From the NCBI GenBank assembly GCA_026770585.1, contig MU646399.1, forward strand, positions 757,042-768,565: a stretch of DNA of 11,524 nucleotides, given 5' to 3'. Both the position numbers and the translations under genes were made by a program. Below are positions 6,792-11,524 of this stretch, one piece after another (the first letter of the stretch is position 1; the number at the start of each line of letters is the position of its first letter). The notes beneath the pieces were generated by a model. The model made no database searches. It was given only the letters and a program-made list of their open reading frames with translations, and had not been told where the DNA came from. Source of the DNA: Baffinella frigidus (lineage: Eukaryota > Cryptophyceae > Cryptomonadales > Baffinellaceae).

Positions 6792-6818
6792 GAGCCCGGG
6801 CTCACCAATTTGGTGAGC
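6792..6818. repeat. Two adjoining palindromes
   Basis: GAGCCCGGGCTC (6792-6803) overlaps GCTCACCAA-T-TTGGTGAGC (6800-6818). Both are perfect. They lie about 70 bases before the CCCTAAA array. TGGTGAGCTC followed by a GGACAGAG motif recurs at 7340-7362 on the other side of that array. Confidence 0.75.
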
Positions 6819-6884
6819 TCAAATAGACTGGGACAGAGCTAGACCCTCGACCCTCCAACCCTGACGCCGCGCCCCGCTCCCCCA

Positions 6885-7290
6885 GACCCAAACCCTAAAC
6901 CCTGAACACTAAACCCTAAACCCTAAATCTTCAAAAATAAACACTAAATCCAAAATTCTGAACCCTAAACCCTAAACCCCAAACCCTGACCATACACCAT
7001 ACACTCTGCTCCCTACACCCTAAAACATAAAACATAAACCTTAAACCCTAAACCCCAAACCCCGCACCCTAAATCCTAAACCCTACACCCTACACCCTAC
7101 ACCCTAAATCCGAAACTCTAAACCCTGAACCCTAAACCCTAAACCCTAAACCCTAAACCCTAAACCCCAATTCCTAAACTCTGAACCTGAACCCTAAACC
7201 CGAAACCCTAAACCCTAAACCCTAAACCCTAAACCCTAAACCCTACACCCTAAACCCCACACGCTCAACTCTCAACCCTAAACTCTCAAC
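6885..7290. repeat. Interstitial telomere-like array, CCCTAAA with many variants
   Basis: About 400 bases of heptamer-like units, mostly CCCTAAA with CCCTACA, CCCTGAA, CCATACA, CCTTAAA and other variants. The C-rich strand is the plus strand, opposite to the array at 1312-1483. The most regular stretches are near 7135-7166 and 7208-7250. The interruptions and sequence on both sides indicate an interstitial, decaying array. Confidence 0.92.
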
Positions 7291-7468
7291 CAGGAAGCGG
7301 TAGTGCTGCTCCGCGGCGCGATCGGTACCGCAGTCCAAGTGGTGAGCTCTATTGGACAGAGGGAGAAAATATCCTGTATTATTCAGAACACAGGGTTAAT
7401 ACTTCAATCCAACAAGCAGATTACCCCCTACAAAAATTAACTTTAGACGGGAATTTAAAACTCCTATA
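7291..7468. other. Non-coding spacer
   Basis: No gene or clear element. It contains TGGTGAGCTCTATTGGACAG at 7340-7359, which partly repeats the left flank of the telomere-like array (6811 onward), and an AT-rich stretch leading into the next foldback. Confidence 0.4.
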
Positions 7469-7653
7469 GCGCGCCACCACTCGAGAATTTATCTCGGAAA
7501 AGGGATTTTAGAATCCATTTTTTTAAGTCAACCCCCCTTCAAATATGTCAACTTATGCGTAGAGAAAAGAATAAGTTGACGAATTTGTATGGGAATTGAC
7601 TTAAGATAACGGATTCTAAAATCCCTTTTCTGAGATAAGAATGCTGGCGCGCC
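7469..7653. mobile_element. Long imperfect foldback element (~185 bp)
   Basis: The whole segment is an imperfect palindrome. The outer ends are GCGCGCC (7469-7475) and GGCGCGCC (7646-7653). The middle arm around GGGATTTTAGAATCC at 7502-7516 pairs with GGATTCTAAAATCCC at 7611-7625. An inner GTCAACTTAT (7547-7556) pairs with ATAAGTTGAC (7571-7580). It is AT-rich relative to its surroundings. No coding capacity is seen, and it is inferred to be a MITE or foldback transposon. Confidence 0.8.
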
Positions 7654-7728
7654 CCATTTAAACCCTGGGGTCCTTAACCCAGGTTTTTGAGTGACACATG
7701 TGTAGTAACTTCCGAGATACATTACTTT

Positions 7729-7812
7729 CCCCACGGATTTTCCGTGGGGCGCGTAACTTGCCTGGTACAGACCCTACAACCCACATTTAAATAGGGTGCT
7801 CCAGCATTCTCC
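7729..7812. repeat. F5 dispersed repeat, copy 2, with perfect hairpin
   Basis: A 9-bp perfect hairpin (CCCCACGGA-TTT-TCCGTGGGG, 7729-7749) is followed by sequence shared with 6365-6424: CCTGGTACAGACC, CCCACATTTAAATAGGG and CTCCAGCATTCTCC. The hairpin stem differs completely from that of copy 1, although the flanking sequence is related. Confidence 0.6.
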
Positions 7813-7892
7813 AGTTGCAGCCTAGCTCTGCCCAGTAGACCTGGGCTCGCCATAAAATACATTTAGAGCCGTCGTGCTAGGCGCACAGCCTT

Positions 7893-8041
7893 CCACCCAC
7901 TTAGCAGCCACCGGGGGCTTCACGGATACAGCCCATCTAAACTATTTGCACTAGAATCTTATCCACAGCCCTGGAGCCTAACCGGAATTTCACCTTGAAT
8001 TCAAGGTGAAAAGGTCCTCGGTCGCTGCTAAGCGGGGGTGG
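7893..8041. mobile_element. F4 foldback element, copy A
   Basis: The ends are inverted repeats: CTTAGCAGCCACC at 7900-7912 and its complement GGTCGCTGCTAAG at 8020-8032 (12 of 13), extending outward through CCACCC. The body contains GGGGGCTTCACGGATACAG and ATCTTATCC. A perfect 24-bp palindrome (TTTCACCTTGAA and its complement) sits at 7988-8011. Copies B and C lie at 9551 and 10262. No coding capacity. Confidence 0.82.
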
Positions 8042-8340
8042 CCGACCTCGTTTTTTTGCGCGTAGACTTGGCGTGTCCGCGCCAGACCACACGTGGGAAT
8101 CTGCCTAAAGTTGACGATGGGATTATTTCTTAGGAAAGACGCCAAAATCCAGCAATTGGAGCCATTGGCATGCGGAATGATGTTTCATTTGTGCCAGGGG
8201 AGTCTGGCGGGGATGTGCCAGAGGATACCTCAAATCAACAACCCCCACTCTTCCCGCGTGCCAAACTCGCAAACACGCCCCCTTCCCAAAACTACAAAAC
8301 CACACTACCACCTGCGGTTCAGGGTTTAGGGTTTTGGGTC
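8042..8340. other. Gene-free stretch
   Basis: Two overlapping plus-strand frames (8093-8329 and 8170-8487) are open but carry no domain; the second runs through the 15-base tandem repeat. A short GGTTTAGGGTTTTGGG telomere-like remnant lies at 8321-8338. No gene is claimed. Confidence 0.45.
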
Positions 8341-8398
8341 GAGATACGGAACATTGAGATACGGAACATTGAGATACGGAACATTGAGATACGGAACA
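8341..8398 (+). repeat. 15-base tandem repeat GAGATACGGAACATT, 3.9 copies
   Basis: Three perfect units and a fourth of 13 bases lie directly after a telomere-like remnant. Being a multiple of three, it reads as a repeated EIRNI pentapeptide in one plus frame, but there is no evidence of translation. The perfect identity implies recent expansion. Confidence 0.95.
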
Positions 8399-8519
8399 GG
8401 CGCCGCCCCGCGTCACCAATGCCACCGTTATGTCACCCGCCCCCCCCCCAAAACGCACCAAGGGGCGTTTTCCCACCTAACCCCTAAACACTAAACCCTG
8501 AACCCTCAACCCGCCGCAG

Positions 8520-8630
8520 GTGGTAGAGAGACCGGACGGGGCGCGGGCCTCGCACTCGCTCCCGCGGCGCGCACCCCCCCTGGCGCGCAGCCACGTCGCG
8601 GCTGTGCGCGCTGACGCCGCGGCACTCGAG
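8520..8630 (+). CDS. Candidate internal exon carrying the Ala/Arg-rich module, copy 1
   Basis: A 111-base open segment (37 codons, phase 0 at both ends) lies between the acceptor CCGCCGCAG at 8511-8519 and the donor GAG|GTGTGG. It starts VVERPDGARASHSLPRRAPP and ends SHVAAVRADAAALE, a helix-like Ala-rich stretch of unknown family. The phase would fit directly after PDZ exon 2, which also ends in phase 0. Two further copies of its last 80-87 bases follow. No homologue is recognised, and it may be a decayed or non-coding repeat. Confidence 0.3.
8544..8630 (+). repeat. Triplicated GC-rich module, copy 1
   Basis: These 87 bases (CGGGCCTCGCACTCGCTCCC to GCGGCACTCGAG) recur at 8925-9011 and, over 80 bases, at 9133-9212. 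All three are open in the frame reading SLPRRxPPLARSHxAAVRAD and end at GAG|GT. Between copies lie purine microsatellites. Confidence 0.9.
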
Positions 8631-8641
8631 GTGTGGGGGGT

Positions 8642-8728
8642 GAGAGAGGGGGAGGGAGGGAGAGGGAGAGAGGGAGGGAGGGAGAGAGAGAGGGAGGGAG
8701 GGAGAGAGGGAGAGAGAGAGAGAGAGAC
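8642..8728 (+). repeat. GA-rich microsatellite after module copy 1
   Basis: Pure purine run built from GAGGGAGG and GAGA units, starting about 12 bases after the module end. A comparable tract (9017-9131) follows copy 2, so the module and purine tract appear to have been duplicated together. Confidence 0.9.
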
Positions 8729-8838
8729 ACCCCTTGAGGTCTGTGCATTTCCTCTTTGCACATAGCTGTGGTTTTGATGCGTGCTGGGGTCGGTGTTGTT
8801 CGCTGCCGGGTTAGCTCGTGTCCTCCTGGGATTTCGAG

Positions 8839-8925
8839 TGCGGACACGGATCCAACTGAACACACCGTTTTTCATCTTGAGGGTTGTCAAGTCGAAGTGT
8901 GGGCGCACTTCACTTGGGAGGAATC
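8839..8925 (+). repeat. Dispersed direct repeat, copy 1 (pairs with 9335-9449)
   Basis: It contains TGCGGACACGGATCCAAC, GAACACACCGTTT and then TTGAGGGTTGTC followed by GAAGTGTGGGCGCACTTCAC and GGGAGGAATC. Its right edge runs straight into module copy 2 at 8925. It is copied at 9335-9449 in the same orientation. Confidence 0.85.
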
Positions 8926-9011
8926 GGGCCTCGCGCTCGCTCCCGCGGCGCACACCCCCCCTGGCGCGTAGCCACGCCGCGGCTGTGCGTGCTGACGCCG
9001 CGACACTCGAG
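8925..9011 (+). repeat. Triplicated GC-rich module, copy 2
   Basis: It differs from copy 1 at six positions over 87 bases, two of them silent in the ARSH-type frame (CGC to CGT twice). It remains open in that frame. A different frame has a TAG at 8969-8971. No splice acceptor comparable to that of copy 1 precedes it, so exon status is doubtful. Confidence 0.85.
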
Positions 9012-9016
9012 GTCTG

Positions 9017-9131
9017 GGGAGAGGGAGAGAGACAGAGCGGGGGAGGGCGAGGGAGGGAGGGAGGGAGAGAGGGAAGGAAGGAGGGGGGGAGAGGGAGGGA
9101 GGGAGGGAGGGAGGGAGAGTGAGGGAGGGAG
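9017..9131 (+). repeat. GA-rich microsatellite after module copy 2
   Basis: Nearly pure purine tract of GAGGGAGG units with a GAAGGAAGG interruption, ending about where module copy 3 begins. It is longer and less regular than the tract at 8642-8728. Confidence 0.9.
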
Positions 9132-9132
9132 A

Positions 9133-9212
9133 CGCACTCGCTGCCGCGGCGCGCGCCCCCCCTGGCGCGCAGCCACGTCGCGGCTGTGCGCGCTGACGCC
9201 GCGGCACTCGAG
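9133..9212 (+). repeat. Triplicated GC-rich module, copy 3
   Basis: It matches the last 80 bases of copy 1 with three visible substitutions near its left end (CTGCCG, GCGCGCG) and is identical over the right half, so copies 1 and 3 are closer to each other than to copy 2. It is followed by a pyrimidine tract rather than GA. Confidence 0.88.
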
Positions 9213-9292
9213 GTCTGCTCTTCTTCTGTTTTTGTTTAACCTCTTTTTCTTTTTCTTCTTCTTCTTCCTCTTCGTTTTTGCTTTCGATACAG
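9213..9292 (+). repeat. TTC/T-rich tract ending in a possible splice acceptor
   Basis: A T- and TTC-rich run of about 75 bases ends TTTCGATACAG at 9282-9292. It has the form of a polypyrimidine tract and 3' splice site for a plus-strand gene, but no recognisable exon follows. Confidence 0.6.
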
Positions 9293-9334
9293 GTCCTAGG
9301 TAGGCCCTTGAGCCTTGAGTTGAGTTTCAGCTGA

Positions 9335-9449
9335 TGCGGACATGGATGCAACGGAACACAGCGTTTGGTATGTTGCTGAACACACGGTTTGGTACATCGA
9401 CAACCTTGAGGGTTGTCGAAGTGTGGGCGCACTTCACCTGGGAGGAATC
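9335..9449 (+). repeat. Dispersed direct repeat, copy 2 (pairs with 8839-8925)
   Basis: It has the same order of motifs as 8839-8925. An internal doubling is added: GGAACACAGCGTTTGGTA followed by CTGAACACACGGTTTGGTA. The terminal GAAGTGTGGGCGCACTTCAC-CTGGGAGGAATC is nearly identical to copy 1. It is not followed by the GC-rich module. Confidence 0.85.
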
Positions 9450-9550
9450 ACCCAACACGTCTCTATCAGCACCATACCACGTCTCGCTATCAACAAAGGC
9501 GCCTCGGTAGGTCGCTCTTGCTGCACTTGGGGGGCCCAGCGACACGCCCA

Positions 9551-9641
9551 CTTAGCAGCCACCGGGGGCTTCACGGATACAGTCCATCTAAACGATTTTT
9601 TCTAGAATCTGATCCATTGCCCTGGAACCTAGCCGGAATAA
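9551..9641. mobile_element. F4 foldback element, copy B (lacks palindrome and right end)
   Basis: It is very close to F4 copy A from CTTAGCAGCCACCGGGGGCT through CCGGAAT. The 24-bp palindrome of copy A is then missing: CCGGAAT runs directly into AAAGGTC, the sequence that follows the palindrome in copy A. After that comes a CT tract instead of the right terminal repeat. It reads as a copy from which the palindrome was precisely deleted or never present. Confidence 0.8.
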
Positions 9642-9672
9642 AGGTCTCTCTCTCTCTCCCCCCCCTCGGCAG

Positions 9673-9759
9673 GCGACTTCGAAGGATGCCCCGCGCTTCA
9701 AAGTGGGGGATGTGCGCCTCGGCAAGGACCTTGTGGTGGAAGCTGCACCCCCCGCCACT
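9673..9759 (+). CDS. Candidate exon, KDAPRFKVG module copy 1
   Basis: After a polypyrimidine tract (CTCTCTCTCTCCCCCCC) and acceptor CTCGGCAG, the frame reads ATSKDAPRFKVGDVRLGKDL then VVEAAPPAT. It is repeated about 170 bases later at 9843-9930. Differences between the copies include silent third-position changes (GAT/GAC, CTT/CTC, GTG/GTC), which supports selection on this frame. The right end is not defined; it runs into a CT microsatellite. The family is not recognised. Confidence 0.38.
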
Positions 9760-9812
9760 TCTCCCTCTCTCTCTCTCCCTCCCTCCTTCCCTCCCTCCCT
9801 CCCTCTCTCATC
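9760..9812 (+). repeat. CT-rich microsatellite between KDAPRFKVG modules
   Basis: CTCTCTCCCTCCCTCCTTCC-type pyrimidine tract lying immediately before module copy 2, as a similar tract (about 9643-9667) lies before copy 1. It could act as the polypyrimidine tract of a 3' splice site. Confidence 0.85.
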
Positions 9813-10040
9813 GTGAAGTTCATCGGCACCTCCCCGTGGCAGGGTGCTCCGAAGGACGCCCCGCGCTTCAAAGTGGGGGGGGTGCGCCTCACCAAGGACC
9901 TCGTCGTGGAAGCACCACCCCCCGCCACTCGATCCAATGGCTCCAATGGACCCAATGGCTCCAATGGCTCCCCGGGAGCTACTCCGCTGGGTGCGCCCTG
10001 CCTGCCCCCCCCCGCCGTTTTCATCGCGTTATTTGGTAGA
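9813..10040 (+). CDS. Candidate exon, KDAPRFKVG module copy 2 with Asn/Gly/Ser repeat
   Basis: The open frame runs KFIGTSPWQGAPKDAPRFKV, then GGVRLTKDLVVEAPPPATR, then an Asn-Gly-Ser/Pro repeat (9933-9974) and a Pro-rich tail to a TAG. The module begins after GTGGCAG at 9842, the position equivalent to the acceptor of copy 1; GAAG at 9817-9818 is an alternative. It may be a terminal exon of the PDZ gene or of an unrelated one. No domain is recognised. Confidence 0.35.
9933..9974 (+). repeat. TCCAATGG minisatellite
   Basis: Four TCCAATGG/CCCAATGG units at 9-12-base spacing. In the frame of the preceding module they read NGSNGPNGSNGS. Confidence 0.85.
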
Positions 10041-10261
10041 TGACGTTTATCAAAGCGTCCGTTTGAAGAATTTCCGGTGCATATACTGGCGTTTTAATCG
10101 CGAAAAGTGTGAGATGGCTTCAACGACACGGCCAAAATCTGAGATATAATCTGTTACGTGACAGGACTTGTTTGGTTTTCGGGGGGGGACTACGCGTGGC
10201 GGCCGTGCTGGTACTAACACACCGGTCTCCCACAGCCACACTGTGGACTACGCGGTAACGA
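10041..10261. other. Non-coding spacer
   Basis: No gene or repeat is recognised. It contains a G8 run near 10181 and is otherwise AT-mixed sequence without structure. Confidence 0.4.
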
Positions 10262-10394
10262 CTTAGCAGGCAACGAGGGCTTCACCAATACAGCCCATGT
10301 AAACTAAATGTACTAAAATCTTATCCATCTGCGTTGGATTTTAACCGCGTTTCCCCCGGATATCCGGGGGGAAACGAACTCGGCCGCTGCGAAG
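10262..10394. mobile_element. F4 foldback element, copy C (different palindrome)
   Basis: Related to copy A: CTTAGCAGGCAAC at the left end, GGCTTCACCAATACAGCCCAT, TAAAATCTTATCC and TTAACCG in the body, and CTCGGCCGCTGCGAAG at the right end. In place of copy A's palindrome it has a GC-rich near-perfect palindrome, CGTTTCCCCCGGATA and its complement, at 10348-10375. Terminal repeats are more eroded than in copy A. Confidence 0.78.
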
Positions 10395-10719
10395 TGGCAT
10401 GTCAAAAGTAGTCTCGCTCATGTTCACTTACGTTAGCCGTTTTACGGTACAAATTAGTCACGCATGCCGGGGGTGTTGGGGACCACACGGTAGTCCTCCG
10501 TGTTGTGATGGGGTGCATGTGGCGGGGCTGGAGGGGGGTTGCGGACAAACATGCAGGCGGGAGGCGAATGGGGCATTGCTGACACACATGGAGGGGAGTT
10601 GCGCAGGGGGGTTGTGGACACACAGGCCTCACACAGTCTGTTCATGTCGTGAAAACACAGGTCTCGCACGATGGGTTTCTCGGGGGGAGGGGCGGGGGTT
10701 GCAAACACAGAGAGCTGTG
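10395..10719. other. Gene-free G-rich stretch with diverged repeats
   Basis: Three or four diverged units centred on GGAGGGGGGTTGCGGACAAACA: about 10528-10549, 10589-10622 and 10683-10706. They resemble GGGGGTTGCGCGCGGGAGACA in the array downstream and may be decayed relatives of it. Open frames on both strands are not recognised. Confidence 0.45.
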
Positions 10720-10973
10720 CTCTCTCACAACGATGCGATGCACCTACGTAGCACTAATTCACCAATTACATACGTAGCACTAATGCTACCTACGCAGCAC
10801 TAACTCCTGAGGTAGTTGCAAGGGGCAGCGGGGGGGAGTAAGAGGTGGAGTTAGAATCCATCCGGAAAATGCTCGTATGATCGGCCGACACGGGGTACAG
10901 TAGTGGCACAATGCGTAGCATGTGCGGCGCTGCCGTTGGTTGTTTGGCAATAAATTATCAATCTCTGTGGCAG

Positions 10974-11035
10974 GTGGGTTGCGTGCGGGAGACAGGCTGG
11001 TATCAGTCGACGGAGTGCGGGTTACGGGCATTGCT
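10974..11035 (+). CDS. PDZ half-domain exon, copy 1
   Basis: After the acceptor CTGTGGCAG (ending 10973) the frame, entered in phase 1, reads GLRAGDRLVSVDGVRVTGIA, the GDxLxxVDG turn and following strand of a PDZ domain. A GTGAGA donor follows at 11036 in phase 0, giving a 62-base exon. It matches the PDZ of the gene at 5417 in GDRLVSVDGV. The carboxylate-binding half of the domain is not seen upstream. Confidence 0.5.
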
Positions 11036-11113
11036 GTGAGAGCTGATGCGATGCATCACACAATGATGCGATGCATGCTACCTACGCAGCACTCATTCCT
11101 GGGGTGGTTGCAG

Positions 11114-11158
11114 GGGGGTTGCGCGCGGGAGATAGGCTGGTATCGGTTGACGGGGTAC
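11114..11158 (+). pseudogene. PDZ half-domain exon, copy 2 (truncated)
   Basis: After GGTTGCAG it reads GLRAGDRLVSVDGV and then breaks into ACACACCTCTCTCACAA, the start of the next array unit, so it lacks the RVTGIA end and donor. It is inferred to be an incomplete duplicate. Confidence 0.6.
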
Positions 11159-11225
11159 ACACACCTCTCTCACAATTTTGCGATGCATGCTACCTACGCA
11201 GCACTAATTCCTGGAGTGGTTGCAG

Positions 11226-11302
11226 GGGGGTTGCGCGCGGGAGACAGGCTGGTGTCCGTCGATGGGGTGCGCGTTACCGGCATTGCTCCGGACAAGGCAC
11301 AC
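11226..11302 (+). CDS. PDZ half-domain exon, copy 3
   Basis: After GGTTGCAG (ending 11225) the frame reads GLRAGDRLVSVDGVRVTGIA and continues PDKAHPI. No GT donor like that of copy 1 follows GIA; a GC donor at AAG|GCACAC is possible but speculative. Differences from copy 1 are mainly at third codon positions (GTA/GTG, TCA/TCC, GAC/GAT, GTT ACG/GTT ACC), as expected if the reading frame was under selection. The sequence after it is repetitive. Confidence 0.48.
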
Positions 11303-11384
11303 CCCATTCGCAACCCCGAAACCTCGAACCACCCGAAACCACGAAACCACGACACCGCGAAACCCTCCACCCCCAACTCCCAAA
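11303..11384. repeat. Degenerate ACGAAACC-type repeat leading into the heptamer array
   Basis: Short A/C-rich units (CCGAAACC, CACGAAACCACGA, CACCGCGAAACC) grade into the CCCTCAA array. No coding evidence. Confidence 0.6.
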
Positions 11385-11429
11385 CCCTCAACCCTCAACC
11401 ATCAACCCTCAACCCTCAACCCTCAACCA

Positions 11430-11481
<52 letters not shown>

Positions 11482-11485
11482 ACCA

Positions 11486-11516
<31 letters not shown>

Positions 11517-11524
11517 ACCATCAA
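11385..11524. repeat. CCCTCAA heptamer array with CCATCAA variants
   Basis: Twenty uninterrupted heptamers: sixteen CCCTCAA and four CCATCAA (11399, 11427, 11483, 11518). The variants are spaced 4, 8 and 5 units apart. The other strand reads TTGAGGG, the same variant that fills 1407-1455. The array continues past the window end. Confidence 0.95.

Larger units (their letters stand above)
10720..11302 (+). repeat. Diverged tandem array of intron 3' end plus PDZ half-exon
   Basis: The unit is GCGATGCATGCTACCTACGC, then AGCACTAATTCCTGG, GTGGTTGCAG and a GLRAGDRLVSVDG coding piece. The last two units (from 11068 and 11180) are 112 bases apart. An early unit at about 10729-10830 keeps the CACCTACGTAGCACTAATTC and AACTCCTGAGGTAGTTGCAAG parts but has lost the PDZ piece. 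Units share TCTCTCACAA before the GATGCGATGCA part. Confidence 0.82.

Noticed and set aside
8477-9432. Several long minus-strand frames rich in Ser/Leu/Pro or Glu
   Set aside because: They are translations of GA/CT and TTC microsatellites and of the complement of the triplicated module.
228-10394. CRISPR array
   Set aside because: Repeats are inverted elements, heptamers or microsatellites. There are no regularly spaced identical repeats with unique spacers, and the genome is eukaryotic.
10786-11391. Minus-strand frames repeating PVTRTPSTDTSLSPARNPPAT
   Set aside because: Complement of the PDZ half-exon copies; the repeated motif simply reflects the repeated plus-strand exon.

Overview
This is a fragment of a GC-rich eukaryotic nuclear genome. 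It carries one clear spliced housekeeping gene with GT-AG introns, several degenerate arrays of the plant/alga-type telomere heptamer (TTTAGGG), and many short foldback (MITE-like) elements and microsatellites. The proteasome protein looks closest to plant/algal alpha1 subunits. Three of its four introns begin GTGCG. Together these suggest a microalga, possibly from a lineage with a secondary plastid (cryptophyte, haptophyte or dinoflagellate relative). The lineage cannot be fixed from this sequence alone.

Layout. Bases 1-2610 hold no supportable gene. They contain a G34 tract, a 54-bp-arm foldback, three copies plus a fragment of one foldback family (F1), two copies of a second (F3), a TTTAGGG/TTGAGGG array, and a duplicated non-coding segment. 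Bases 2612-5118 on the minus strand are a complete five-exon gene for the 20S proteasome alpha subunit PSMA6 (alpha1 in plant and yeast numbering). It predicts 254 residues and has an AATAAA signal 109 bases after the stop. From base 5417 on the plus strand, head to head with PSMA6 and 298 bases from its ATG, begins a gene predicted to encode a signal peptide followed by a PDZ domain. Only its first two exons can be placed.

Bases 5960-8519 are non-coding. They hold more foldbacks and hairpins, a 400-base degenerate CCCTAAA array, and the first copy of a third foldback family (F4). Bases 8520-9935 hold duplicated coding-looking modules (a triplicated Ala/Arg-rich segment and a duplicated KDAPRFKVG segment) among purine or pyrimidine microsatellites, plus a second F4 copy. 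Bases 10262-11524 hold a third F4 copy, an array that repeats an intron 3' end plus a half PDZ exon, and a CCCTCAA heptamer array running off the window.

The two genes have no obvious functional link: one is a core part of the cytosolic/nuclear proteasome, the other looks secreted or organelle-targeted. They may share a promoter region. The most unusual features are (1) foldback families whose copies keep their flanks but carry different perfect or near-perfect palindromes at the same internal position, and (2) local multiplication of partial exons, including a PDZ half-domain exon with its splice acceptor, between simple repeats.
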